The notes under the pieces were generated by a model that saw nothing but the letters and a program-made list of their open reading frames with translations, did no database searches and was not told where the DNA came from. The position numbers were made by a program, and so were the translations under genes. Shown here in pieces: positions 1 to 6,683 of a stretch of 12,290 nt of DNA; the first letter of the stretch is position 1; every line of letters begins with the position of its first letter. The DNA comes from JALYNX01 sp035292685 (lineage in GTDB: Bacteria > Actinomycetota > Acidimicrobiia > Spongiisociales > ZC4RG35). The DNA is taken from assembly GCA_035292685.1 (NCBI GenBank), contig DATDPP010000076.1:1-12290 (forward strand), written 5' to 3'.

Positions 1-95
1 AGACCGAGCCAGAACCCGCCACCGAAGGCGTAGGCCACCAACCACAACAGGGTTGTCATGAAGGCCAGAAGCCCAACTGTTTTCAGGTTGTTCAT
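1..95 (-). CDS. htpX: N-terminus of a probable HtpX-like zinc metalloprotease (cut by window edge)
   Basis: An ATG at 95-93 opens a frame of 31 codons that runs off the left edge. It starts MNNLKTVGLLAFMTTLLW and continues as a hydrophobic stretch rich in Leu, Ala, Phe and Trp, ending in a Gly-rich turn (AFGGGFWLG). A short MNxLKT head followed at once by a membrane helix and a GG turn is the usual start of HtpX (peptidase family M48), an inner-membrane protease that degrades misfolded membrane proteins. The HExxH catalytic motif would lie outside the window, so the call rests on the N-terminus alone. No good ribosome binding site precedes the ATG. A TACCCT hexamer (109-104) sits 8 nt upstream, which could be a -10 box giving a leaderless transcript (inference). 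Another small membrane protein is possible. Confidence 0.55.
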   Translation of the reverse strand, partial: MNNLKTVGLLAFMTTLLWLVAYAFGGGFWLG

Positions 96-167
96 ATCCG
101 ATAAGGGTATCGGTGCCAGGTTTCTATTCGGACCGGGCCGAGCCCGAGCTGGCTCGGCCGGTTTCCG

Positions 168-1244
168 CTACCTGCGCCCGATCAACACCCTGAAGTCACC
201 AAGACCCCTGGGATGGAGCAGGGTCTCGGCCTCTGTCTTCATAGACCTCGCCTGGAGACGGGCCATGCTGTCACCACTCCGCGCCGCTTCCAACTCGGTG
301 TGTCTCAATTCGGACAGGCGATCCCGGAGCCCGAGCTCGGTCAGGAAGTCGTCCTGGCGGAGGAGACGGACCTCGGCCCCGGTCTTTTCCGCGGTGGCCA
401 TCAACGCCGAGAAGTTGACATCAGCCGTGATGTCGGTCTCGCCGGGCTCGTCGAGGGGGTGCGGGCCAAGATGATGCGCGCGATATGTGCGCAAGGTCCC
501 GTCCTGGCGTCTCGGGAGCAGGTTCTCTGCGGTGTCCCCATAATCGATGACCACAACGGAGCCTTGCTCCAGCCTGGCCAACGCATCGGTCAACCAAGAA
601 TTGGCTGCCAGCTGCACCTCCACCCAGCCCCCGTCGAGAACCTCTCCTGCATAGGCGTGGAGCCATGCCGCGATCTCGGGTCTGGGGGCAACATCGACCA
701 AGGCCAACCCCTCCTCGTCGGATCCCACCCAACGCTCCCTCCACTCGACTCCGACCCGCTGGCTGAGGGCCATCGGGAGATTGTCGACCAGCTCGTTGGC
801 AAGGATCACCCCTCGAATCCTCTCCGGGAGCTCGGTCCCGATCGCGGCGTCGGGGACTACATCCCTCAAGGAGGCCCGGGCTGCCGGGGAGGCATCGATG
901 GCTAGGACTTCGACATCCAGCTTCGAGAGCAGGGACCGCAGTAGCGACCCTGAGCCGGCGCCGACCTCGATCAGCCGGAACGGCTCACCGATGCGCTCTC
1001 TTTCCACCGACACATACGACGCCAATGTCTCCCCAAACAGCGCGCTCACCTCAGGAGAGGTGAGGAAGTCACCGGCCATCTCCGAGCGAAGCCGATTGGA
1101 GGCGAAGAAGCCGAGGTCGGGGTGATAGAGCGCCATCTCCATGAAGACCTCGAATGGGATCGGGCCCTCGGAGGAGATGCGATTCTGGATCAGATCCTTC
1201 AACGACAGCGGCACGGTCGGGTCCATGGAGTTCGGAGTCTTCAT
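168..1244 (-). CDS. MidA/NDUFAF7-family SAM-dependent methyltransferase (DUF185)
   Basis: The 358-residue protein matches the MidA/NDUFAF7 family (COG1565), class I SAM-dependent methyltransferases. The family signature GDFLTSPEVSALFGE is at residues 59-73. The SAM-binding loop EVGAGSGSLL is at 93-102, the ANELVDNLP motif (usually NELLDALP) at 149-157, VVIDYGD at 231-237, and the conserved PGETDITADVNF at 267-278. The mitochondrial member methylates an arginine of complex I subunit NDUFS2; the bacterial substrate is generally unknown, so none is claimed. Length is normal for the family. The start is the ATG at 1244; M7 (ATG at 1226) is an alternative, and neither has a clear Shine-Dalgarno. 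The gene ends 72 bp before the htpX-like start on the same strand, and its 5' end diverges from the nuclease gene at 1396. Confidence 0.88.
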   Translation of the reverse strand: MKTPNSMDPTVPLSLKDLIQNRISSEGPIPFEVFMEMALYHPDLGFFASNRLRSEMAGDFLTSPEVSALFGETLASYVSVERERIGEPFRLIEVGAGSGSLLRSLLSKLDVEVLAIDASPAARASLRDVVPDAAIGTELPERIRGVILANELVDNLPMALSQRVGVEWRERWVGSDEEGLALVDVAPRPEIAAWLHAYAGEVLDGGWVEVQLAANSWLTDALARLEQGSVVVIDYGDTAENLLPRRQDGTLRTYRAHHLGPHPLDEPGETDITADVNFSALMATAEKTGAEVRLLRQDDFLTELGLRDRLSELRHTELEAARSGDSMARLQARSMKTEAETLLHPRGLGDFRVLIGRR

Positions 1245-1291
1245 GTTCGCCGCCGATACGGCAATTCGCTCCCGGAGCCCATGCCGACCGC

Positions 1292-1332
1292 TTCCTAATG
1301 CAGGGCGTCACGGATGTGTGACGCGGTGCATT
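1292..1332. repeat. Left inverted flanking repeat containing an imperfect palindrome (copy A)
   Basis: The arms AATGCAGGGCGTCAC (1297-1311) and GTGACGCGGTGCATT (1318-1332) form an inverted repeat with 13 of 15 positions paired around a 6-nt centre. The reverse complement of copy B (2327-2367) matches this segment at 37 of 41 positions, and the outermost 24 nt (1292-1315) are identical. The four differences all lie in the inner part. The copy sits between two divergent genes, about 64 bp upstream of the nuclease start, so it is not a terminator for a flanking gene. It could be a transposon-like end, a REP-type palindrome or an operator. Confidence 0.85.
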
Positions 1333-1364
1333 GAGAAGGTGCCGCCGGTGCCAACCCCCTTCTC
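1333..1364. repeat. Short inverted repeat next to copy A
   Basis: GAGAAGG (1333-1339) is complementary to CCTTCTC (1358-1364), a perfect 7-bp stem around an 18-nt loop that contains GGTGCC twice (1338-1343 and 1347-1352). It abuts copy A and lies just upstream of the nuclease gene. It could be a second regulatory or subterminal structure. A 7-bp match in GC-rich DNA may also be chance. Confidence 0.35.
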
Positions 1365-1395
1365 TTCGTGATCGCTGCCTGTCATCTTCAGAGGT

Positions 1396-2322
1396 ATGGA
1401 TCTGTCTGGTCGGATTATTGAGCGCGCGATAGCAAACGGGGGCAGCGTCACCTCCGCCGAGGCCCAGGCTTTGGGTGCGTCCCGGGAGTGGCTGGCGCGG
1501 CGAGCAAACGACGGTTGGCTGGAGAGGATGGGTCACAGCATCTATGTTCTGCCCGGCGCCGACTCACTCTGGACGGCAACCCTCGCCGCAGCGTGTCATC
1601 GCCTCGGGGCTGTCGTGTCACATGAATCCGCCGCGGAGATCCATCGGATGCCAGGACTTCGACGCGGGCTCCTCGTCGTCTCGGTTCCGATCAGACGGTC
1701 AAACAGATACCCCGGCCTGGTCGTTCATCAGAAGACTGACCTGTCGGTGGAACAGCTGATAACTGAAAGGGGCCTTCCCGTGACCACACCCGCCAGAACG
1801 ATCATTGACATGGCTCAAGTGCTTGGGCCGAAACGACTGGCCAAGCTCGTCGACGGAACGGTCGCTCAGGGGCTGACTTCGTACGAGGTGCTTCTGACCC
1901 TGTTCGACCATCTGGCGAGAAGAGGCAAGCCGGGCACGAAGAGCTTGCGAGCGGTGTTGAAGGATCGTGGAGCAGTGCCAGCGTCTCCCACCACGGTGCT
2001 CGAAGAGAGAATGTTTGAGCTCATGGAGAGGTCAGGGCTTCCAACGCCTACCGTTCAATTCTCGGCACCATGGCTGGCCGCCACCAACGGGCGGGTCGAC
2101 TTCGCCTACCCAGAGCAACGTCTGGTAATCGAGGGGGACAGTCGACGTTGGCACCAATTGGCCGACGCCTTTCTCACGGACCGGGAACGTGACAACCTGG
2201 CCCAATTGGCCGGGTGGCGCGTGCTGCGGTTCACCTGGTGGGACATCGAGGAACGACCTAAGTACGTCGTCTCGCTCATCCGTCAGGCGCTCTCATCTGC
2301 TGGAAACGGCGGGGAGGTCTGA
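1396..2322 (+). CDS. AbiEi-like N-terminal domain fused to a DUF559/Vsr-like endonuclease
   Basis: This 308-residue protein is the only plus-strand gene in the window. Residues 5-90 resemble the winged-helix N-terminus of AbiEi-type proteins: a helix-turn-helix around SVTSAEAQALGASREWLARR, then a LERMGHSIYVLPG wing and a VVSHESAAEIH helix. The C-terminus (about 203-300) is a DUF559/Vsr-like PD-(D/E)XK fold, with an acidic helix around E203/E204, RVDFAYPEQRLVIEGD (D235, E246, D248), H253, and the closing GWRVLRFTWWDI (273-284). The expected catalytic acids are present, so it is probably active (inference). The gene is bracketed by inverted copies of a palindrome (1292-1332, 2327-2367). No second toxin or antitoxin gene adjoins it, so an antitoxin label would mislead. 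The start is ATG 1396; AGAGG lies directly against it, too close for a normal Shine-Dalgarno, so a leaderless message is possible. Several AGA and ATA codons hint at foreign origin but were not counted systematically. Confidence 0.82.
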   Translation: MDLSGRIIERAIANGGSVTSAEAQALGASREWLARRANDGWLERMGHSIYVLPGADSLWTATLAAACHRLGAVVSHESAAEIHRMPGLRRGLLVVSVPIRRSNRYPGLVVHQKTDLSVEQLITERGLPVTTPARTIIDMAQVLGPKRLAKLVDGTVAQGLTSYEVLLTLFDHLARRGKPGTKSLRAVLKDRGAVPASPTTVLEERMFELMERSGLPTPTVQFSAPWLAATNGRVDFAYPEQRLVIEGDSRRWHQLADAFLTDRERDNLAQLAGWRVLRFTWWDIEERPKYVVSLIRQALSSAGNGGEV

Positions 2323-2326
2323 ACGA

Positions 2327-2367
2327 AATGCAGGGCGTCACGAATCCGTGACGCCCTGCATTAGGAA
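2327..2367. repeat. Right inverted flanking repeat containing a perfect palindrome (copy B); possible groEL terminator
   Basis: AATGCAGGGCGTCACG (2327-2342) pairs perfectly with CGTGACGCCCTGCATT (2347-2362): a 16-bp stem with the 4-nt loop AATC. The identity with copy A extends through the adjoining AGGAA to 2367, in inverted orientation. The repeat lies between the convergent ends of the nuclease gene (stop at 2320-2322) and groEL (stop at 2386-2384). On the groEL strand the stem is followed by TTTCGTTC, a weak T-tract, so it may also stop groEL transcripts. On the other strand no T-run follows. Confidence 0.9.
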
Positions 2368-2383
2368 TGCGGGTTGTTGTCGC

Positions 2384-4015
2384 TTAGAAGTCCATGTCGT
2401 GGCCGCCGCCGTGGCCGCCCGGCATCGCCGGAGCGTCCTCCTTCTCCTCCGCCACCAAAGCCTCGGTGGTGAGGAGTAGGGCCGCGATCGAGGCCGCGTT
2501 CTGCAGGGTTGACCGGGTCACCTTCGCCGGGTCGATGACACCGACCTGGACCAGGTCCTCATACACGCCGGTGGCGGCGTTGAACCCGGTGTTCCCTTCG
2601 GCCGAACGCACGTGCTCGACGACGACTCCGCCTTCGAAACCGGCGTTCACCGCTATCTGACGAAGCGGCTCCTCGAGGGCCTTGCGCACAATCGAACGCC
2701 CGGTCTTCTCGTCTCCGCTCCCGCCGCGAATCTTGTCGATAGCGGTCTGAGCCCGAAGCAAAGCCACACCGCCGCCAGGGACAATGCCCTCTTCGACGGC
2801 AGCACGAGTCGCCGAGACGGCGTCTTCGATGCGGTGCTTCTTCTCCTTGAGCTCCACTTCGGTGGCGGCTCCCACCTTGATCACCACGACACCGCCGGAC
2901 AGCTTGGCGAGACGCTCCTGGAGCTTCTCCTTATCCCAGTCGGAGTCGGTGTTCTCGATCTCGCGCTCGATCTGCTTGATGCGAGCCTTGACGTCGGCCT
3001 CGGACCCGGCACCATCGATGATGGTGGTGTCGTCCTTGGTGGCAACGACCTTGCGAGCCCGACCCAGCATGTCGAGTGTCACGTTCTCCAGCTTGAGCCC
3101 GACCTCCTCGGAGATCACGGTCCCGCCGGTGAGGGTGGCGATGTCCTGGAGCATGGCCTTGCGGCGCTCTCCAAAACCAGGGGCCTTGACCCCAACCGAG
3201 GAGAACGTGCCACGGATCTTGTTGACCACCAGGGTGGCCAGGGCCTCGCCTTCGACGTCCTCGGCGATGACCAGCACGCCCTTGCCGGACGTCATGACCT
3301 TCTCCAGGACCGGGACCAGGTCGTTGACCGAGCTGATCTTCTGGTTGGCGATGAGGATGTAGGGATCCTCCAGCACCGCTTCCTGGCGATCGGGATCCGT
3401 CACGAAGTAGAAGTTGAGATACCCCTTGTCGAACTGCATGCCCTCGGTGAACTCGAGCTCAAGACCAAAGGTCTGGCCTTCCTCCACTGTGATGACGCCG
3501 TCCTTGCCGACCTTGTCCATCGCCTCGGCGATGACCTTGCCGATAGTCGGGTCGTTGTTGGCCGAGATCGCGGCCACATTCGCGATTTCGTCGCTGGTCT
3601 CGATGTCTCTTGCCATCTCGACGATCGCTTCGACGACCTTCTCGACGGCACTTTCGATGCCACGCTTCAGATCCATCGGGTTGGCGCCGGCCGCCACGTT
3701 GCGCAGACCCTCTCGCACCATTGCCTGGGCGAGCACTGTCGCAGTCGTGGTGCCGTCACCAGCCACATCGTTGGTCTTGGTGGCCACCTCCTTGGCGAGC
3801 TGGGCGCCCATGTTCTCGTAGGGGTCGTCGAGCTCGATCTCCTTGGCGATCGTGACCCCGTCATTGGTGATGGTGGGTGCGCCCCACTTCTTCTCCAGGA
3901 CGACGTTGCGACCCTTGGGGCCGAGGGTGACCTTTACCGTGTCGGCGAGCTTGTTTACGCCCGCCTCGAGGCCGCGTCGGGCCTCTTCATTGAAGCGAAG
4001 TTCCTTCGCTGCCAT
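2384..4015 (-). CDS. groEL: 60-kDa chaperonin GroEL
   Basis: A full-length GroEL of 543 residues. This is the ATPase subunit of the double-ring cytosolic chaperonin that folds proteins in a chamber capped by GroES. Conserved parts include the N-terminal AAKELRFNEEAR, TVKVTLGPKGRNVVLEKKWG with ITNDGVTIAKEI (D52), the nucleotide-binding GDGTTTATVLA (D87-T91), and VEEGIVPGGGVALL in the C-terminal equatorial domain. The tail is Gly/His (GGHGGGHDMDF) rather than the common GGM repeats. The ATG at 4015 begins 14 bp after the groES stop, with GAGGAG at 4026-4031 overlapping that stop codon, so the two genes form one operon. Control is probably through the CIRCE boxes upstream of groES. A 16-bp palindrome lies about 22 bp beyond the stop. 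Confidence 0.99.
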   Translation of the reverse strand: MAAKELRFNEEARRGLEAGVNKLADTVKVTLGPKGRNVVLEKKWGAPTITNDGVTIAKEIELDDPYENMGAQLAKEVATKTNDVAGDGTTTATVLAQAMVREGLRNVAAGANPMDLKRGIESAVEKVVEAIVEMARDIETSDEIANVAAISANNDPTIGKVIAEAMDKVGKDGVITVEEGQTFGLELEFTEGMQFDKGYLNFYFVTDPDRQEAVLEDPYILIANQKISSVNDLVPVLEKVMTSGKGVLVIAEDVEGEALATLVVNKIRGTFSSVGVKAPGFGERRKAMLQDIATLTGGTVISEEVGLKLENVTLDMLGRARKVVATKDDTTIIDGAGSEADVKARIKQIEREIENTDSDWDKEKLQERLAKLSGGVVVIKVGAATEVELKEKKHRIEDAVSATRAAVEEGIVPGGGVALLRAQTAIDKIRGGSGDEKTGRSIVRKALEEPLRQIAVNAGFEGGVVVEHVRSAEGNTGFNAATGVYEDLVQVGVIDPAKVTRSTLQNAASIAALLLTTEALVAEEKEDAPAMPGGHGGGHDMDF

Positions 4016-4029
4016 TTCCTATCTGCTCC

Positions 4030-4320
4030 TCAATTGACGACGGCCAGGAGGTCACGCTCGGAGAGGACTAGGTATTCGTCCGAATCGAGCTTCACCTCCG
4101 TGCCGGCAAACTTCGAGTAGAGGACTTTGTCGCCGACCGAGACATCCATGGGGATGCGCTCGCCGTTCTCGTCGCGGGCCCCGGGGCCTACGGCGATGAC
4201 CTCTCCGATCTGCGGCTTCTCCTTGGCGGTGTCGGGGATGACCAACCCTCCGGGAGTGCGGGATTCCGCCTCCTCGGTGGGACTGACCACCACTCGGTCA
4301 CCGAGCGGCTGAAGCTTCAT
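4030..4320 (-). CDS. groES: 10-kDa co-chaperonin GroES
   Basis: A 96-residue GroES, the usual length, which forms the heptameric lid of the GroEL chamber. It begins MKLQPLGDRVVV and carries the mobile loop around residues 16-32 with the GGLVIP segment that contacts GroEL. It continues with GEVIAVGPG (39-47), VGDKVLYSKFAGTEVK (62-77) and the C-terminal strand EYLVLSERDLLAVV. The frame could open further upstream at 4398, but homology and the strong ribosome binding site at 4336-4328, 7 nt before the ATG, fix the start at 4320. It is first in the groES-groEL operon and is preceded by two CIRCE operators. Confidence 0.98.
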   Translation of the reverse strand: MKLQPLGDRVVVSPTEEAESRTPGGLVIPDTAKEKPQIGEVIAVGPGARDENGERIPMDVSVGDKVLYSKFAGTEVKLDSDEYLVLSERDLLAVVN

Positions 4321-4327
4321 TCTCTTG

Positions 4328-4336
4328 CTCCTCCTT
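4328..4336 (-). promoter_or_regulatory. Ribosome binding site of groES
   Basis: AAGGAGGAG on the minus strand lies 7 nt before the ATG at 4320. It decides the groES start against the longer in-frame extension. Confidence 0.9.
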
Positions 4337-4416
4337 GAAGCGCCTGACTTGCCTTGCGCGGGTCTCACACCGCTAGCCCCGATTGACAAGTGGGCCAACG
4401 GGTGACATCCCGTGGA

Positions 4417-4443
4417 TTAGCACTCGAATGACTCGAGTGCCAG
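4417..4443 (-). promoter_or_regulatory. CIRCE operator 1 (HrcA box), proximal to groES
   Basis: TTAGCACTC (4417-4425), a 9-nt spacer, then GAGTGCCAG (4435-4443). The CIRCE consensus is TTAGCACTC-N9-GAGTGCTAA, so the left arm is perfect and the right arm matches 7 of 9, with exact spacing. HrcA binds CIRCE and represses groE operons until heat shock. hrcA itself is not in the window. Confidence 0.92.
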
Positions 4444-4446
4444 CGG

Positions 4447-4476
4447 AGATTAGCACTCGACCGCGGTGACTGCTAA
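4447..4476 (-). promoter_or_regulatory. Candidate groES promoter overlapping CIRCE 2
   Basis: On the minus strand, TTAGCA (4476-4471) and TAATCT (4452-4447) are 18 nt apart and could serve as -35 and -10 boxes. Both are embedded in the CIRCE arms, so HrcA binding would cover the promoter. The hexamers match only loosely, and a start site elsewhere in the 130-bp leader is possible. Confidence 0.3.
4450..4476 (-). promoter_or_regulatory. CIRCE operator 2 (HrcA box), distal
   Basis: TTAGCACTC (4450-4458), a 9-nt spacer, then GACTGCTAA (4468-4476). The left arm is perfect and the right arm matches the consensus at 8 of 9. It begins 33 bp from the start of CIRCE 1, about three helical turns, so two HrcA dimers could bind the same face of the DNA (inference). 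Confidence 0.93.
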
Positions 4477-4498
4477 TCGAGATCTGAGTCCCTATGAC

Positions 4499-5503
4499 TC
4501 AACCCAGGACTCTCCCCGGGTCCACATTCTCAGCCCAATCGGTGATGCGGCCCTGGGCCAGCCAATGGGCCCCGGCAACCCCGATCATGGCCGCGTTGTC
4601 GGTGCACAGCAGCGGGCCAGGGAGCATGAGACGCACTCCCCTCTTCTCCGCCTCCTCGCTGAACCGCTCCCGAAGACGTCGGTTGGCCAACACCCCGCCG
4701 CCTCCACCCACCACACGCGCTCCGGTCTGATCGACGGCATTGAACGTCTTGGTCACGAGGACATCGACGATCGCCTCCTGGACCGAAGCCGCCACGTCGG
4801 CCAAAGCGGGCAACTCTGAGCTCGCCTGTGCCTTGGTGATGAAATTGACCACGGAGGTCTTGAGACCCGAGAACGAGAGTTGAAAAGGCCGATCGGGAAG
4901 AGCTCGAGGAAAGTCGACCGCGGCCGGGTCGCCTCCCTCCGAAGCCAGGTCGATCGCCGGGCCACCAGGGAATCCGAGGCCCAGGACCCTTGCCAGCTTG
5001 TCGAATGCCTCGCCGGCAGCATCGTCGATGGTTTGGCCCAACGTCTCGTAGTCACCCCAACCCCGGACGTGAACGATTTGGGAGTGGCCTCCCGAAGCGA
5101 GTAGCACCACACATGGAGGCTCGAAGTCCCCGAACTCGAGCCGGGGAGCCATGAGGTGACCCTCCATGTGATCAATACCCACGAAGGGCAGTTGCCGGGC
5201 CCAGGCGGTCGCCTTGGCAAACGAATGGCCAACCAGCAGGGCGCCGACCAGTCCGGGGCCTGCGGTTGCCGCTACCCCGTCGAGATCTGAGGGATGGACC
5301 CCCGCCTCCTGGAGCGCCCGATGGGTCAGGGAGCGTATCGACTCGACATGGGCCCGTGCCGCCAGCTCGGGGACCACGCCTCCGAAACGGGCATGCAGGT
5401 CGACCTGGGACGCCACGACGTTGGAAAGAGGCTCAACCCCTCTCACCACCGCTACCGCCGTCTCATCACAGCTGGTTTCGAAGGCGAGAACGAGAGGAGT
5501 CAT
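4499..5503 (-). CDS. tsaD: tRNA threonylcarbamoyladenosine transferase TsaD
   Basis: TsaD (334 residues) transfers the threonylcarbamoyl group from threonylcarbamoyl-AMP to A37 of ANN-decoding tRNAs, in complex with TsaB and TsaE. The ASKHA-fold start LAFETSCDETAVAVV is at 6-20 and GGVVPELAARAHVE at 41-54. The metal-binding H112-MEG-H116 motif, ASGGHSQ (136-142) and TDNAAMIG with the metal ligand D302 are all present. The glycine-rich loop near 266-273 reads GGGGGVLAN, where GGVAAN is more usual. The ATG overlaps the rimI stop as ATGA (5503-5500), with GGAGG (5515-5511) 7 nt upstream. It is the last gene of the long operon; I see no strong terminator after it, so read-through towards groES is possible. 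Confidence 0.98.
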   Translation of the reverse strand: MTPLVLAFETSCDETAVAVVRGVEPLSNVVASQVDLHARFGGVVPELAARAHVESIRSLTHRALQEAGVHPSDLDGVAATAGPGLVGALLVGHSFAKATAWARQLPFVGIDHMEGHLMAPRLEFGDFEPPCVVLLASGGHSQIVHVRGWGDYETLGQTIDDAAGEAFDKLARVLGLGFPGGPAIDLASEGGDPAAVDFPRALPDRPFQLSFSGLKTSVVNFITKAQASSELPALADVAASVQEAIVDVLVTKTFNAVDQTGARVVGGGGGVLANRRLRERFSEEAEKRGVRLMLPGPLLCTDNAAMIGVAGAHWLAQGRITDWAENVDPGRVLG

Positions 5504-5976
5504 TGCTGCCCCTCCAACCTCTCGAGGTACTCGGCGCTATCGATCCCGTGGGCCCACAGGATGAGAGCGTCATCGTCTCCGTAGTAACCCTTCCTCACGC
5601 CGACCGGCGCCAGGCCAAAACGCGAATACAGCGATCGCGCCGGGTGGTTTCTGGTGCGCACCTCGAGGGTGAGATGGCGGGCACCCCGCGCGGCGGAGGC
5701 CAGGATCAACGCCGAGAGGAGCCGGCTACCGATTCCATTCCTCCTCGACTCCGGGGCCACCAACAGATTGGTCACGTGCGCTTCGTCACCGATGACCATC
5801 ACCCCGCCGAACCCAACGATGCCGTCTTCGTCAGCCACCAGATAAACCCGGTTCTCCGCGGCCAGCTCATCGCGAAAGACCGCCGGGCTCCAGGGTTGCC
5901 GACGATCGGCGGACTCCAATTCGAACGCGGCCTCGACATCAAAATCGGTGAAGGCCCTGATGGTCACGGCAGTCAA
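5500..5976 (-). CDS. rimI: RimI-like N-acetyltransferase (GNAT)
   Basis: A GNAT-fold acetyltransferase of the RimI type. In E. coli, RimI acetylates the N-terminal alanine of ribosomal protein S18; actinobacterial homologues beside tsaB and tsaD are usually also called RimI, though their substrates may be broader. The acetyl-CoA loop RRNGIG is at 78-83, and LEVRTRNHPARSLYSRFGL (104-122) places E105 and Y117 with the same spacing as the E. coli catalytic pair E103 and Y115. The start is uncertain. I chose the TTG at 5976 (protein MTAVTIRAF, 158 residues) because it overlaps the tsaB stop as TTGA, like every other junction in this operon. GTG at 5988 lies 4 nt after AGGAGG (5998-5993), and TTG at 6015 would give a longer form. 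Confidence 0.92.
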   Translation of the reverse strand: MTAVTIRAFTDFDVEAAFELESADRRQPWSPAVFRDELAAENRVYLVADEDGIVGFGGVMVIGDEAHVTNLLVAPESRRNGIGSRLLSALILASAARGARHLTLEVRTRNHPARSLYSRFGLAPVGVRKGYYGDDDALILWAHGIDSAEYLERLEGQQ

Positions 5977-6683
5977 TCCGACCCCCACGGCCCCTCCTGA
6001 CGCAGCTTGGCCCAATTGATCGTGACGTCGGGCTCACGCAGATAGAGAGGCCTGATCTCGTCTGGCGCCGGGAAATCGCCGCGTTCGAACCTGGCCCTGG
6101 CCGCCTCCGCCAGGGCCACCGCATACGGGTACCGAGGTCGACCGGTCTTCACACGGTGCAGCCCCAGGAGCAGCCCATCGGGGAGAGCGCCGATGTCGCC
6201 AACCACCAGGCTCTCGTCAGGGCTCGAATCGAGTTGAGCGGCGAGCACCTCTGGTCCGACGAGCTCCAGCGAGCCCTCCCGGACGACCCCTCCGGGCACC
6301 GGGCGGTAGCGCGCAATGGCGACCTCACCTCGACGCACATCCACGACCGTCCAGATCAAACGGTGCCCGGTTCGGGCTTCGAGGGCGATCGCATCCAACG
6401 AAACAGCCGGGATCACCGGGATCCCGAAGGCGGCGGCGAGACCCTGGGCGGTGGCGAGGCCGACTCGAATACCGGTGTAGAGACCGGGACCGATGTCAAC
6501 GACCACGGCATCGAGTGCCGACGGCGACCAGCCCACCTGGTCGAAGCAGAAGTCGATAGCCGGTACCAGAAAGGTGGCATGTCCCATCCGATCGATCCTC
6601 GAGGCGGCGGCCAAAGTCGACCCGTCCTCGACCAGGGCAACCGATGAACCGGGGGTGGAGGTTTCTATGGCGAGCAGCTTCAT
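5973..6683 (-). CDS. tsaB: tRNA threonylcarbamoyladenosine biosynthesis protein TsaB
   Basis: TsaB (236 residues) is the inactive ASKHA-fold paralogue of TsaD that forms a heterodimer with it and is needed for t6A synthesis. Signature regions are the N-terminal KLLAIETSTPGSSVAL, the RMGHATFLVPAID helix (32-44) and the family motif GPGLYTGIRVGLATAQGLA at 65-83. The HMEGH metal site of TsaD is absent, as expected. The ATG at 6683 overlaps the tsaE stop as ATGA, with GGAG (6694-6691) 7 nt upstream. The gene ends in WGSD and TGA at 5975-5973, overlapping rimI. Confidence 0.97.
   Translation of the reverse strand: MKLLAIETSTPGSSVALVEDGSTLAAASRIDRMGHATFLVPAIDFCFDQVGWSPSALDAVVVDIGPGLYTGIRVGLATAQGLAAAFGIPVIPAVSLDAIALEARTGHRLIWTVVDVRRGEVAIARYRPVPGGVVREGSLELVGPEVLAAQLDSSPDESLVVGDIGALPDGLLLGLHRVKTGRPRYPYAVALAEAARARFERGDFPAPDEIRPLYLREPDVTINWAKLRQEGPWGSD

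Noticed and set aside
1396..2322. A complete AbiE toxin-antitoxin pair
   Set aside because: Only one gene is present, its C-terminus is a nuclease rather than the AbiEi C-terminal domain, and no AbiEii-like nucleotidyltransferase adjoins it.
1280..2380. Target-site duplication outside the inverted repeats
   Set aside because: The bases outside 1292 and 2367 (GACCGC on the left, TGCGGG on the right) are roughly reverse complements, not a direct repeat, so no duplication can be claimed.
2612..4120. A 502-codon open frame on the plus strand opposite groEL and groES
   Set aside because: It lies wholly antisense to two certain genes, is rich in Leu, Asp, His and Val as expected from the reverse of GC-rich codons, and shows no recognisable domain.
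4321..4398. Longer GroES starting at 4398
   Set aside because: It would add 26 residues that GroES does not have and would translate through the strong ribosome binding site at 4336-4328.
4486..4500. Small hairpin GAGTC-ATAGG-GACTC at the end of tsaD as a terminator
   Set aside because: Only 5 bp of stem, overlapping the stop codon, and no T-tract follows on the minus strand.
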